Positions 18,837-27,958 of a DNA stretch of 64,000 nt are shown one piece after another. Source of the DNA: a bacterium. Its GTDB lineage: Bacteria > BMS3Abin14. The position numbers were made by a program, and so were the translations under genes. Under the pieces are notes generated by a model that worked only from the letters and a program-made list of their open reading frames with translations, made no database searches and was not told the DNA's origin. The stretch lies in contig JARGFZ010000006.1 of assembly GCA_029210965.1 (NCBI GenBank), positions 51,677-115,676 on the forward strand, given 5' to 3'. Numbering within the stretch: position 1 is the stretch's first letter; every line of letters starts with the position of its first letter.

Positions 18837-18866
18837 TTGTCACGAACCACACCCCCAAGGTATAAT
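18837..18866 (+). promoter_or_regulatory. Putative sigma-70 promoter for tatA
   Basis: TTGTCA at 18837-18842, an 18-base spacer and a perfect TATAAT at 18861-18866, 34 bases before the tatA ATG. Confidence 0.65.
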
Positions 18867-18900
18867 GGGGAGTACTTCTAACCTGGGAAGAGAGTAAAAG

Positions 18901-19095
18901 ATGTTTGGATTCGGTGTTACGGAACTGGTTCTCATACTCGTCATCATCCTGGTCATCTTCGGAGCTGGCAAACTCCCGGAAATCGGTGCCGGCCTGGGTA
19001 AAGGCATCAAGAATTTCAAAAAAGCCACCACGGGTGAGGATGAGATAGACGTCACTCCCGAGAAAATAGAGGAAGGCGATGAAGATAAGACGTAA
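18901..19095 (+). CDS. tatA: Sec-independent translocase TatA
   Basis: 64 residues. One transmembrane helix ([21 protein letters not shown]), the [10 protein letters not shown] hinge and an amphipathic helix ([12 protein letters not shown]) are followed by an acidic tail, the classic TatA/TatE layout. It oligomerises into the pore for folded-protein export through the inner membrane. Here it stands alone with its own promoter and terminator; tatB and tatC are not in the window. Like several small proteins in this window it ends in an Asp/Glu-rich tail. Confidence 0.95.
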   Translation: MFGFGVTELVLILVIILVIFGAGKLPEIGAGLGKGIKNFKKATTGEDEIDVTPEKIEEGDEDKT

Positions 19096-19121
19096 GCATC
19101 TATTGAATATGAGAGGATCTC

Positions 19122-19153
19122 AAAGCCACGCTTTATAGTGTGGCTTTTTATTT
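19122..19153 (+). terminator. Intrinsic terminator after tatA
   Basis: The stem AAAGCCACGC / GTGTGGCTTT with a six-base loop TTTATA at 19122-19147 is followed by TTTATTT. The U-tract overlaps the -35 box of the next promoter. Confidence 0.85.
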
Positions 19154-19180
19154 GACATTCAAATTATTATATTCTAATAA
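19152..19180 (+). promoter_or_regulatory. Putative promoter of the ArsR-type regulator
   Basis: TTGACA at 19152-19157, with either TCTAAT (19173-19178, 15-base spacing) or TAATAA (19175-19180, 17-base spacing) as the -10, in an AT-rich stretch 65-95 bases upstream of the start codon. Confidence 0.45.
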
Positions 19181-19246
19181 GAGAAGTGACTTATATCTGA
19201 GGCTGGACACAGACCACATACCACTTAACCATCAGGAGGCCGGGAG

Positions 19247-19513
19247 ATGGATCAGGATAAGACCGTACAAGCTGAATATCTGAAAGCCCTCGCTCACCCA
19301 ACGAGGATACGGATACTTGAGCTTCTGGATCAAGAAGGCCGCTGCGTGACCAACATTGGGGAAAAACTGGACCTTAAACAGTCCAACATTTCCCAGCATC
19401 TGGGAATTCTCCGGTCCCGCGGCATCCTCTCCCTCCGGCGAGAGGGCGGACACTCCATTTACTGTATCAAGGACCTGAAGGCGCTGAAAATACTGAACCT
19501 CATAAAGGGATAG
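19247..19513 (+). CDS. ArsR-family transcriptional regulator
   Basis: 88-residue winged-helix protein: LAHPTRIRILELLDQEGRCVTNIGEKL, then the recognition helix region KQSNISQHLGILRSRGILSL, and the wing GGHSIYCIKD. This is the ArsR/SmtB fold. The metal-binding ELCVCD motif of classical ArsR is reduced to one cysteine (RCVTNI), with a second cysteine in IYCI, so the inducer cannot be predicted. The start ATG has AGGAGG ten bases upstream. It is transcribed alone, with no resistance genes next to it. Confidence 0.88.
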   Translation: MDQDKTVQAEYLKALAHPTRIRILELLDQEGRCVTNIGEKLDLKQSNISQHLGILRSRGILSLRREGGHSIYCIKDLKALKILNLIKG

Positions 19514-19519
19514 TTTAGG

Positions 19520-19582
19520 GTTTGGAGTTTGGAGTTTGGAGTTTGGAGTTTGGAGTTTGGAGTTTGGAGTTTGGAGTTTGGA
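19520..19582. repeat. Tandem heptamer array, 9 copies
   Basis: Nine perfect copies of GTTTGGA directly after the ArsR-like gene. Because 7 is not a multiple of 3, the array is open in several frames and yields spurious EFGVWSL-repeat proteins, which I reject. The next ~230 bases (to 19818) hold CAAATTTCAAAGGTTTCAC-type words and no gene. Confidence 0.92.
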
Positions 19583-19818
19583 GGCCATGGTCAAATCCAA
19601 TTCCACATTTCAAATTACAAATTTCAAAGGTTTCACACTATTTCCATTTCGTTTTTCTATTATTATATTTCATTCGAGATATATGTCTTTACCTTTGCGA
19701 AACTTAGCGTCCTTTGCGGTAAAAACATCGCCATTATAGCAACCGTTTTTCCCTCTTGTTTTTCGCACACACGCACGCACGCTCTACGCACAAACGAGAT
19801 TTTCTCCTGCGTTCTGAT

Positions 19819-20433
19819 TTACTTCCCCAGATCCACAGTCTTAAATTCCAGGAGCGTCTTGAGTTCCTCTCCCCCCAAATATAACCTTTCAAAAAGAACA
19901 GCGGCCTCCGGACCGACCAATTCCGGTCTTTTGAACAGCAGCAGTTTTTCATTCATCTGGCCAGGTAAAATGGTCGTTGATTTGTCAAAGGTCACCTTCC
20001 TCAGGTCCTCGAGAACCCTCTGTCTATTGCTCCCTCGCGGAAGCTCCATGTAAAGGTGCGCATAGTTGTATGGACTGAGGAGAGGTCCGTATCCCACGGC
20101 CAACCTGATGCTTCCGGGGTCCAGTATCAGTTTCTGATCAGAACCGTTATCTACGGAAAGAGCAAAAGTTACCAGGGAAACCTGTCTGAGCCCCAGTCCC
20201 AGAAACTCAGACCCCTTTTCCCTGAGGTACGTCATCCGCTCTCCGGCATCCAGGTATCTGGCTGACAGGACCACCTGATCATTATGGATCGATACTGTGG
20301 ACACCTGTCCCTGGGCCGGAACCAGTTCAAAGAGGGTGATACCAGTCGAAGCACAGGAAGCCAGAAAAACAACTCCCAGCCCAACAGCTGCAAGCAAGCT
20401 CACTTTCCGGATAATTTCAGATCTACATTTCAT
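19819..20433 (-). CDS. Hypothetical lipoprotein
   Basis: 204 residues with a lipoprotein signal (KVSLLAAVGLGVVFLASCAS; lipobox LASC, lipidated Cys about residue 27). The residue after the Cys is Ala, so outer-membrane sorting is likely if a Lol system exists. The mature domain reads like a single beta-rich unit (VSIHNDQVVLSARYL, LVTFALSVDNGSDQKLILDPGSIRLAVG), reminiscent of intracellular-type accessory domains that bind cell-surface partners, but no named family is certain. Its start overlaps the aminotransferase stop by 11 bases, so both are on one transcript. Confidence 0.75.
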   Translation of the reverse strand: MKCRSEIIRKVSLLAAVGLGVVFLASCASTGITLFELVPAQGQVSTVSIHNDQVVLSARYLDAGERMTYLREKGSEFLGLGLRQVSLVTFALSVDNGSDQKLILDPGSIRLAVGYGPLLSPYNYAHLYMELPRGSNRQRVLEDLRKVTFDKSTTILPGQMNEKLLLFKRPELVGPEAAVLFERLYLGGEELKTLLEFKTVDLGK

Positions 20434-21583
20434 CGGGTGTCACCTCTCTAATGTACTCCGATAGCCGGCGTATCCCCTCACGGAGGTTCTCGCTCGAGTT
20501 GGCATAGGAAAAACGAAGATGCCCCTCGGCAGAAGGACCAAAATCGATGCCGGGAGTAACAGCTACCCCCACCCTTTCCAGTATGTCGAAGGCCAGGCGG
20601 TAGGAATCTGAATCCAGATGCCTTGCATCCACGAGGACATAAAAAGCGCCCTGCGGATCCGCAGGGACAGGCAACCCGATCTCCCGAAGCCCGGTGAGAA
20701 GAAGTTTACGCCGACGGTCGTAGGTGCGAACCATCTCCTGTATATCCGTACTGGTGTGGCGCAGGGCTGCTATACCAGCCCGCTGGACAAAAGCAGCGGC
20801 TGAAATGAAAAAGTTCTGCTGCATTTTCTGCATGGGACGGACAAAACGCTCCGGAGCAATAACATAGCCCAACCGCCAACCGGTCATGGCGTAAAGTTTT
20901 GAAAATCCGTTTAGAACGAAAGCCTCTTCAGTGAACTCCAGGATACTGTGATCCGAAGTATCGTAAACCAGGCCATGATAGATCTCGTCAGAAACGACAG
21001 GTACCCCCATTTCGGCGATCCGCCCCATAATACTGGCATCCAGGACAGCCCCAGTGGGGTTTCCCGGAGAGTTGATGAGTACCGCTGCCGTATGAGCCCT
21101 GATCCGACCGGCCATATCATCAAGGTCGGGGAGATATCCGTTCCGGGCAAAAACGGGCGAGTAAACAGGCTGGCCCCCCAGGAACGATACAAAGTTGGGA
21201 TAACAGGCGTAGTGGGGATCGCTCATAAGAACCTCTCCGCCAGCCTCGAGAAGAGCAGCGAATATGAGGAGAAGGGCCGGTGAGGTCCCCGGAGTGACGA
21301 TAATACGACCGGGGTCGACCTTGACGCCGTATCTTAATTCGAAATGTTCGCTGATGGCTTCCCTGAGGTCGATGAGCCCCAGACTGTGGGTGTACCTGGT
21401 GTCGCCCATTTCAATGGCCTCAATGGCTGCCTGTCGGACAACTTCAGGGGTTTCGAAATCCGGCTCCCCTATTTCCATATGGATGACGGACCGACCCTCT
21501 CTTTCCATTTTCTGGGCCTTTTCAAGGACATCCATCACAATGAAAGAGGGTATGTTCTGCGATCTGGCTGAAGGCTGGCGCAT
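20423..21583 (-). CDS. PLP-dependent class I/II aminotransferase
   Basis: 386 residues from the ATG at 21581-21583, which has ACGGAGA upstream; a further in-frame start at 21643 would add 20 residues not conserved in the family. Fold type I: TPGTSPALLL, NSPGNPTGAV, DEIYHGLVY, and the PLP-lysine K229 in LNGFSKLYAMTGWRLGY, plus the C-terminal arginine segment HLRFSYANS. It is most like aspartate/alanine/aromatic aminotransferases (AspC/AlaT group). Substrate cannot be fixed from sequence alone. It is the first gene of a two-gene operon with the lipoprotein. Confidence 0.9.
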   Translation of the reverse strand: MRQPSARSQNIPSFIVMDVLEKAQKMEREGRSVIHMEIGEPDFETPEVVRQAAIEAIEMGDTRYTHSLGLIDLREAISEHFELRYGVKVDPGRIIVTPGTSPALLLIFAALLEAGGEVLMSDPHYACYPNFVSFLGGQPVYSPVFARNGYLPDLDDMAGRIRAHTAAVLINSPGNPTGAVLDASIMGRIAEMGVPVVSDEIYHGLVYDTSDHSILEFTEEAFVLNGFSKLYAMTGWRLGYVIAPERFVRPMQKMQQNFFISAAAFVQRAGIAALRHTSTDIQEMVRTYDRRRKLLLTGLREIGLPVPADPQGAFYVLVDARHLDSDSYRLAFDILERVGVAVTPGIDFGPSAEGHLRFSYANSSENLREGIRRLSEYIREVTPDEM

Positions 21584-21643
21584 ATCGGTTTCTCCGTAAT
21601 AGTCCCCAGTACCCAGGAGCCAGTAGAAAGATTCGGTTCCCAT

Positions 21644-22290
21644 GAATGCAATAAAACTAATTTACCACAGGGTACGCAGGGTGACACAGAGAAAAGCTAA
21701 ATACCGGAAAAAGACACACCTCATTTGCCGTCATTCCGGAAATCGCGCCAAATGCGTGATTGTCCGGAATCCAGTGGGTTTTGCATGTCATTGCGAGTAT
21801 AAAATAGTCATCTTCCTAATTCTTCCTCCCCCTATTGAGGGGGGAGGACCGAGGTGGGGGTGAATGATAACATCGAGATAGACGAGGGCGACGCGGCAAT
21901 CCCGGTTGATATAAACACGATCTGAAAGCCTTAACGCAGAGTTGTGCGGAGGCGTCCCGCTGGTAGGCCGCATGTATCGCAGAGGGCCGCAGTTAAAACC
22001 TAAAAACTTGGGGAATCACGGTTACAATAAATTCGATGTTTTTCACCACTTTGGATTTTGAATTAACAAACCGCAAAGCGCCTTGATATCACTTGCTTTT
22101 CTCAATTTTCTTCTATACCTATAGGTATTTTCAATAGTTCCGGAGCAGAACAGGTAAAGAATCATTTTCTGCACCGGAAGTGAAACGTGAATGGTGAACA
22201 GTAAAATCCAGGATCGATTAATCCCGGTTCACGGTCCACGGTCCACGATTCACATTTCACCATTCACTGTTCACCCAGATAACTGGAGTT
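21644..22290. repeat. Repeat-rich spacer before metH
   Basis: Several families are packed here. There is CCACAGGGTACGCAGGGTGA near 21663, TCATTCCGGA ... TCCGGAATCCAG at 21731-21775, GTCATTGCGAG near 21787, the palindrome CCTCCCCCTATTGAGGGGG at 21827-21846 and GGTGGGGGTGA just after. A word pair closes the region: GTGAATGGTGAAC (22187-22199) against TTCACCATTCACTGTTCACC (22256-22275). No cobalamin or SAM riboswitch and no ORF with support was seen. Confidence 0.7.
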
Positions 22291-22294
22291 TCAT

Positions 22295-24703
22295 GTGACG
22301 AACTTTTCAGACCTTATAAAAGACCGCACCCTCCTTTGTGACGGGGCCATGGGGACCATGCTCCAGGAGGCAGGGATCGCGCCAGGCATCTGTCCGGAGA
22401 TCCTGAACATAGAGGACCCGGATACGATACGATCTATTCACAGGGCCTATATCCGGGCGGGCGCCGATATCATAGAGACCAACACATTTGGTGGCAGTTC
22501 GGCCAAACTGTCATCCTACGGGCTCGAACACCGGACCGAGGAGCTTAACAGGGCCGCAGTCAAGGTGGCCATCGAAGCGTCCGACGGCAGAGCCCTCGTG
22601 GGAGGAAGCATCGGGCCCACAGGCCGTTTCGTTACACCAGTGGGCGACATGACCTTCGACGAAGCTGTGGATATATTCACCCGGCAGGCGGGAACCATCA
22701 TTTCCGCGGGGGCTGATCTCATACTCCTTGAAACCTTTTCGGACATCAAGGAGATCAGGGCAGCAGTCATCGCGATCAGGTCATTTTCCCAGATCCCGAT
22801 CCTGGCTCACATGACCTTTGAGCCCTCAGGATTGACCCTTCTGGGCAGCTCACCCGAAGCTGCGGCGGTCACACTTGAGGCTGCAGGGGTGGATGCCATC
22901 GGATCAAACTGTGGATTAGGCCCCGACGGGATCCTGGATGTTTTAAGCCGGATGTCCTCCGTGATCAGCCTTCCCCTCATTGCCATGCCCAATGCAGGAA
23001 TGCCTCGCCTGGAAAATGGCCTCACTGTTTTTCCGGCCTCACCCGAGGAGATGGCCGAGCCTGTGCCGGAGTTCCTGGGGATCGGGACTGCCGTCATCGG
23101 AGGGTGCTGCGGCACCACACCCGATCATATCTCGAAGATAAGGGAAGCTGTCGACGCTGCCGGAAAGCGCTCAGACCGTATCCTCACAGACCCTGGATCC
23201 ACGAGACTATCCAGCCGGGGTACCGTTCTTTTTGTCGGTGGCGCCAGTCCTCTGTGTGCTGTGGGGGAACGCCTCAACCCCACCGGCCGTAAAGCCCTTG
23301 CCCAATCTGTTCGGGACGGGAAATTCGACCCCTACCGTGAGGAAGCAGCACGGCAGGTAGAGGCAGGATCTCAGATGCTGGATGTGAACGTGGGGGTACC
23401 GGGGATCAACGAGGAACAAGCCATGGTGGAGGCGGTGCTCGCTGTGCAGCAGGCAGTTTCCGTACCTTTGAGTATCGATTCACCCCGACCGGAGGTCATC
23501 GAAGCCGGCCTTAAGGCCGCTGACGGCAAGGTCCTCATCAACTCGGTCACAGGGGAAAAGGAGAGCCTGGAAAAGGTCCTGCCCCTGGCCAAGCGCTACG
23601 GTGCGGCGGTACTTGGCCTGACACTGGACAACGAAGGCATACCGCCAACTGCCCAGGGACGCCTTGCCATTGCCAGACGCATCCTGGAGGCGGCCCGACA
23701 GGTGGGCATCCCGGACCAGGATGTTCTCATCGACTGTCTCACCCTTTCTGCGGGAGCGGAACAGGACAAGGTGGTGGAGACTTTAAACACCCTGGCCCTT
23801 ATCCGGAGTGAACTGAACCTCAACACTGTGCTTGGGGTCAGCAATATCTCCTTCGGGCTTCCTTTGAGAGAATATATCAACGCGGCCTTTCTGGCCATGG
23901 CAGCAAGGTCTGGACTCTCTGCCGCGATCGTAAATCCGTTCCATGAAACCTCCATGGGGATCCTGGCCTCTTCCAGGGTCATACTCAACCAGGACCGGCA
24001 AGCCTCGGGATATATTGCTTTATACTCAGGATCGACTGACAAGGGCGGACCCTCATTGGCTGGAGATGTGGGAGAAGAGGAAAGCCTCAAACTGGCGGTT
24101 ATCCAGGGTCATCCGGACCGGGCCAGGGAGTTGGCCGGGAATCTGCTGCGCCAGGGTATCGAACCCATGTCCCTGGGCGAAAAAGTCCTGATACCAGCCA
24201 TGGCAGAGGTGGGCGAACGGTTCGCGAGGAACGAATATTTCCTGCCCCAGGTGATGATGTCCGCCCGTGCCATGAAGGCTGCTTTTGAGCCGTTAAAAGA
24301 GGCCATGGCAGGGATGGATATACCTTCCAAAGGCAGAATACTCATGGCTACCGTCGAAGGTGATATCCATGATATCGGCAAGAATATAGTTATGACTCTT
24401 CTCGAGAACCACGGATACGATGTGATCGATCTCGGTAAGAACATCCCGGCGGCCGAGATCGCCCGGGAGGCAGCCAGGGGCGAGATCAGCGCCATCGGCC
24501 TTTCGGCCCTTATGACAACGACCATGGTCAGGATGAAAGATGCCGTAGCTGTTCTGAGGGAAGCGGGCCTGACATTGCCCGTGGTGGTGGGTGGAGCTGC
24601 TGTGACACAGGATTATGCTGATGAGATCGGTGCCCAGGGGTACGCTCGGGACGCAACCGAAGCGGTGGCTGTCTTCAGCAGGTTGATCTCGGGCGGGAGT
24701 TAA
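22295..24703 (+). CDS. metH: Cobalamin-dependent methionine synthase, three-module form
   Basis: Transfers a methyl group from methyltetrahydrofolate via cobalamin to homocysteine. 802 residues: a homocysteine methyltransferase domain (1 to ~300) with zinc cysteines in GSNCGLG and GGCCGTTP; a pterin-binding domain (~315-575); the four-helix cap (~600-680); and the cobalamin domain with the DxHxxG motif GDIHDIGKN (His about 692). It stops there: the C-terminal AdoMet reactivation domain of E. coli MetH (1227 residues) is absent. The start must be GTG at 22295, because the overlapping ATG at 22293 is followed at once by TGA. GGAG lies upstream. LysR follows one base after the stop. Confidence 0.93.
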   Translation: MTNFSDLIKDRTLLCDGAMGTMLQEAGIAPGICPEILNIEDPDTIRSIHRAYIRAGADIIETNTFGGSSAKLSSYGLEHRTEELNRAAVKVAIEASDGRALVGGSIGPTGRFVTPVGDMTFDEAVDIFTRQAGTIISAGADLILLETFSDIKEIRAAVIAIRSFSQIPILAHMTFEPSGLTLLGSSPEAAAVTLEAAGVDAIGSNCGLGPDGILDVLSRMSSVISLPLIAMPNAGMPRLENGLTVFPASPEEMAEPVPEFLGIGTAVIGGCCGTTPDHISKIREAVDAAGKRSDRILTDPGSTRLSSRGTVLFVGGASPLCAVGERLNPTGRKALAQSVRDGKFDPYREEAARQVEAGSQMLDVNVGVPGINEEQAMVEAVLAVQQAVSVPLSIDSPRPEVIEAGLKAADGKVLINSVTGEKESLEKVLPLAKRYGAAVLGLTLDNEGIPPTAQGRLAIARRILEAARQVGIPDQDVLIDCLTLSAGAEQDKVVETLNTLALIRSELNLNTVLGVSNISFGLPLREYINAAFLAMAARSGLSAAIVNPFHETSMGILASSRVILNQDRQASGYIALYSGSTDKGGPSLAGDVGEEESLKLAVIQGHPDRARELAGNLLRQGIEPMSLGEKVLIPAMAEVGERFARNEYFLPQVMMSARAMKAAFEPLKEAMAGMDIPSKGRILMATVEGDIHDIGKNIVMTLLENHGYDVIDLGKNIPAAEIAREAARGEISAIGLSALMTTTMVRMKDAVAVLREAGLTLPVVVGGAAVTQDYADEIGAQGYARDATEAVAVFSRLISGGS

Positions 24704-24704
24704 T

Positions 24705-25661
24705 ATGTCCTTCGACCTGAAACAGCTCAGGGCTTTCGAAGCCGTAGCCAGGTGCGGAGGGTTTTCCCGGGCATCCGAAGAGGTAGGCCTGACGCAGCCC
24801 ACCCTCAGTACGCACATAAAGAACCTGGAGACCAGTCTCGGAGCTAAACTCTTTGACCGCGCTTCCAGGAGAGTAAACCTAACGCCCACGGGAACTCTCC
24901 TTGTGGGATACGCCCGGAAGATCCTCGATCTTTACGAGGAATCTCTTGAAGCAGTAGAAGCCTTCCATGGACAGATCAGGGGGTCTATCCAGGTAGATGC
25001 CAGCACTGTTCCCGGGGAATACCTTCTGCCCAGGTGGCTCGTTGATTTTCATCACCGCTACCCGGAAGTTCAGGTGACCCTCACGGTGAGCGATTCAGCC
25101 ACTGTTCTGAGCCGAGTCGAAAACGGAGATATCGCCATGGGTGTCACGGGAAGCCCGGCCCCCCATCCCCTCCTCGAAAGCAGCCTCCTGTGCGGGGACA
25201 GCATCGTTCTGGTGACCGGCGTCGGATCTTTTCCCGTATATTCTGCCGGGGATCTGGACCCTGCTGAATTGGTTAAGATACCTTTGATAAGGAGGGAGTC
25301 CGGTTCAGGGACACAGCTCGCCCTGGAAAATGCCCTGCTGCAGTACGGAATCGATCCGGAATCACTCCAATGGGCAGCCACCCTGGGCAGTACCAGGGCC
25401 GTGATCGAGGGGGTTCTCGCAGGTCTGGGCAGCGCCTTCCTTTCCCACAGCACCGTGGCAAGGGACATCGCCGGCGGAACCCTGGAAGAAGTACCGGTCA
25501 GGAACATCGATATCAAACGAGGTATTTACATTGTCCGCCACAAACAGAGGACTCTGTCTCCTGCAGCATCGTGTTTTCTGCAAGAACTGCTTCGGACCGG
25601 CCCTGACCTGGAGGCCCCAGGACGAGCCATAACTGGCTCCAGGATAAATTTTATCGGATAA
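24705..25661 (+). CDS. LysR-family regulator
   Basis: 318 residues. The N-terminal HTH (LKQLRAFEAVARCGGFSRAS, GLTQPTLSTHIKNLETSLG) is followed by a substrate-binding domain (GSIQVDASTVPGEYLLPRWL). The effector-domain wording (PGEYLLP, FHHRYPEVQV, GDIAMGVTG) resembles the CysL/YwfK branch and the LysR type associated with selenium metabolism. That would fit the selC and selenoprotein in this window, but it is inference. It starts one base after the metH stop, so both are probably co-transcribed and it may regulate that operon. Confidence 0.88.
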   Translation: MSFDLKQLRAFEAVARCGGFSRASEEVGLTQPTLSTHIKNLETSLGAKLFDRASRRVNLTPTGTLLVGYARKILDLYEESLEAVEAFHGQIRGSIQVDASTVPGEYLLPRWLVDFHHRYPEVQVTLTVSDSATVLSRVENGDIAMGVTGSPAPHPLLESSLLCGDSIVLVTGVGSFPVYSAGDLDPAELVKIPLIRRESGSGTQLALENALLQYGIDPESLQWAATLGSTRAVIEGVLAGLGSAFLSHSTVARDIAGGTLEEVPVRNIDIKRGIYIVRHKQRTLSPAASCFLQELLRTGPDLEAPGRAITGSRINFIG

Positions 25662-25739
25662 CCCTGCACTGCTGTCAAAAGATGGGGTAAGAGACGCGAT
25701 ATGAAAGACCTTATGAAAAGCAGGATGTTGTTTTGCGTC

Positions 25740-25767
25740 TTGAAGTGATCTGCTGTGGGTATATAAT
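25740..25767 (+). promoter_or_regulatory. Putative promoter of the ftsEX cluster
   Basis: TTGAAG at 25740-25745, a 16-base spacer and a perfect TATAAT at 25762-25767, 56 bases before the first gene. A strong ribosome-binding site AAGGAGAGG at 25793-25801 sits unusually far (about 21 bases) from the ATG. Confidence 0.6.
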
Positions 25768-25822
25768 GTATTGTTTATTTTAAAATTAACGCAAGGAGAG
25801 GTTTAAACACAATTGATCGATC

Positions 25823-26356
25823 ATGCTGACAGGATATAACACCGACATAAAGCACGAGGGAGTCGTCTACCACGTCCAGACCGAAGACGGAGGTATAGAC
25901 AATCCCGTTATTGTCAGCCTGATCTATCAGGGCGGCCGGATACTGGCATCCAGGAAAACCAGCTATACGGATCTGCTCGGAACCGATGATTTTATATCCA
26001 AGCTAAGGCACCTTCTGGAGCACCAGCACAAGGTCATGATCAAGGCGATCCTGACAGGGGTTCCCCTCACCGACCAGAAGAAAACATCAACAGATTCCCC
26101 AGCGGCGGCGGCTCCTCCATCCGGGCCGGCACCAACGCCCAACCAGCCCCCTGCCCAGGCACCCCAACCCCTGGCACCACTTCAGGTACAGGCGCCACCG
26201 CAGGCACAAAAAAGTGTCAACCCCCCATCGACGCCCAAACCACCGTTGGAAGTTCCCCCTGAAACGGCTGCCAATACACCGACGGATCAAGCTGTAGAGA
26301 AGAATCTCGATCAGGTGATTCTCGAATATCTCGCGTCCGAGATCGACAAGGATTGA
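25823..26356 (+). CDS. Conserved hypothetical protein with Pro/Ala-rich linker
   Basis: 177 residues. The N-terminal 75 residues form a compact domain (GYNTDIKHEGVVYHVQTEDGG, NPVIVSLIYQGGRILASRKTSY), a beta-rich unit I have seen described in delta-proteobacterial proteins encoded before ftsE, but I cannot name it. Residues ~85-155 are a Pro/Ala/Gln-rich linker. The last 20 residues (VEKNLDQVILEYLASEIDKD) form a helix. No signal peptide or membrane segment. An in-frame TGA nine bases upstream makes 25823 the only usable ATG. It leads the ftsE-ftsX cluster. Confidence 0.75.
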   Translation: MLTGYNTDIKHEGVVYHVQTEDGGIDNPVIVSLIYQGGRILASRKTSYTDLLGTDDFISKLRHLLEHQHKVMIKAILTGVPLTDQKKTSTDSPAAAAPPSGPAPTPNQPPAQAPQPLAPLQVQAPPQAQKSVNPPSTPKPPLEVPPETAANTPTDQAVEKNLDQVILEYLASEIDKD

Positions 26357-26405
26357 TGAGCTATTTCAAACCAGAAACCAGCATCAGGTATCTTTTGAAC
26401 ATCCT

Positions 26406-27071
26406 ATGATCCAGCTTTTTCACGTCAGCAAGCTTTACCAGAAGGACGTCCCTGCCCTGCAGGATCTGAACCTTCACGTTCCAAAGGGCGATTTCGCCTT
26501 CATTACCGGCCCCAGCGGAGCTGGTAAAAGCACCCTTTTAAAGATGCTTTTCGCAGAGGAGCGGCCCACCACCGGACAGATCCTTGTCCACGGACGTAAT
26601 ATCGCCCGCCTGCCTGCTTCTCGCATACACACTCTCAGACGCGAGATAGGGATCGTTTTCCAGGATTTTAAACTCCTTCCCAACAGGAACGTATTTGAAA
26701 ATGTGGCCCTGGCGCTTGAGGTTCTGGGAATGCCGCGAAGGGAGATCAGCCGCCGTGTCTGGCTCATGCTGAAAAGGCTCGGGATTCATCATAAGATGAG
26801 AGCAAACCCTCTCACTCTCTCTGGCGGTGAGCAGCAGCGTGTCGCCATAGCGAGGGCCCTCGTTAACGAACCCATCATTCTCCTCGCCGATGAACCCACA
26901 GGAGGTCTGGATGCAGAAGCCTCCCAGCGGATCATGGACGTTTTCGCGGATGTCAATGCCAGAGGAACCACTGTTATCGTTGCAACCCACAACCTGGAGA
27001 TCGTCCGGACGATGGGGCGCAGAGTGATCCACCTTGAAGGGGGGCGACTTATTACGGGGGGAACCCCGTGA
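26406..27071 (+). CDS. ftsE: Cell-division ATP-binding protein FtsE
   Basis: 221 residues. Walker [11 protein letters not shown]-loop [21 protein letters not shown], signature [15 protein letters not shown], Walker [13 protein letters not shown]. FtsE with FtsX transmits divisome signals across the inner membrane to peptidoglycan hydrolase activators. The stop overlaps the ftsX start by four bases (GTGA). The order ftsE-ftsX-envC-ctpA puts the whole signalling chain in one operon. Confidence 0.95.
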   Translation: MIQLFHVSKLYQKDVPALQDLNLHVPKGDFAFITGPSGAGKSTLLKMLFAEERPTTGQILVHGRNIARLPASRIHTLRREIGIVFQDFKLLPNRNVFENVALALEVLGMPRREISRRVWLMLKRLGIHHKMRANPLTLSGGEQQRVAIARALVNEPIILLADEPTGGLDAEASQRIMDVFADVNARGTTVIVATHNLEIVRTMGRRVIHLEGGRLITGGTP

Positions 27072-27958
27072 ACCGTTTCCTTTCCTCAATTGGCAGGGCG
27101 GCAACGAACCTTCGCCAGGGCTGGTTTACCAGCTCCATAACAATCGGTATCATATCCATCTGTCTTTTCCTTGTGGGCGGATACCTCCTCATGACCCATA
27201 ACCTTCAGGGGATCCTGGAAACATGGAAAACTCAAGTCCGGGTCACGGTCTATCTGAGGGACGGTTTCCCGGAGGAGGATATCCTCACTTTTCAGGACCG
27301 TCTCTCATCCCTGCCCGAGGTTCACTCAGTAACCTACACGACCAAGAACAAAGCATTGGAAGAGTTCGGTGTCATGCTCGGGGATGATCGGTTCCTGATC
27401 GACAGCCTGGACCGCAACCCCCTCCCTGCCAGCTTGCGGATAACTCCCAAAGACCCATACCGCAACCTGGATGGGGTCAAAATCATCCTGGGCGCCATTG
27501 GAGATGAACCGCTGGTCCAGGACATCCAGTATGGGCAGGACTGGCTCGACAGACTGGACAGACTTTTTTATATCCTTGGTTTTGGCGCAGTTGTACTGGG
27601 GCTGACACTTTCCCTCGCAGCCGTATTCATCATATCCAACACCATCAAGATCACCGTCATGGCCAGAAGGGATGAGTTGGAGATCATGCGTTTTGTGGGT
27701 GCAACAGAAGGTTTTATACGCCTGCCCTTCCTGGTGGAAGGCGTGATCCAGGGCATGGCGGGTGCTGTTCTATCCCTCGGTCTGCTCAGCGGTGTTCACG
27801 CCCTGGTAGCCAGCCGTTCGGACCAGCCGATTCTCAAGATCCTGAACATCGATTCCCTTTCATTTCTTCCCCTTTCAGCTATCGGTGCCATCCTGCTCGG
27901 CGGGATGGTCCTGGGCGGACTGGGAAGTCTGGCCTCGGTAGGGAAACACTCGCGATGA
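27068..27958 (+). CDS. ftsX: Cell-division protein FtsX
   Basis: 296 residues, GTG start overlapping ftsE. The first membrane helix ([20 protein letters not shown]) is followed by a periplasmic ECD (residues about 55-160) with [14 protein letters not shown], and three C-terminal helices (about 170-195, 220-245 and 265-290), the usual four-helix FtsX plan. It couples FtsE ATP hydrolysis to the EnvC-like activator encoded next, whose ATG overlaps the ftsX stop. Confidence 0.95.
   Translation: MNRFLSSIGRAATNLRQGWFTSSITIGIISICLFLVGGYLLMTHNLQGILETWKTQVRVTVYLRDGFPEEDILTFQDRLSSLPEVHSVTYTTKNKALEEFGVMLGDDRFLIDSLDRNPLPASLRITPKDPYRNLDGVKIILGAIGDEPLVQDIQYGQDWLDRLDRLFYILGFGAVVLGLTLSLAAVFIISNTIKITVMARRDELEIMRFVGATEGFIRLPFLVEGVIQGMAGAVLSLGLLSGVHALVASRSDQPILKILNIDSLSFLPLSAIGAILLGGMVLGGLGSLASVGKHSR

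Noticed and set aside
19522..20053. ORFs reading EFGVWSLEFGVWSL
   Set aside because: Translations of the GTTTGGA array in three frames, running into the lipoprotein gene on the other strand.
22140..22294. Cobalamin or SAM riboswitch before metH
   Set aside because: The leader is made of repeat words; no B12-box or SAM-type core was seen.
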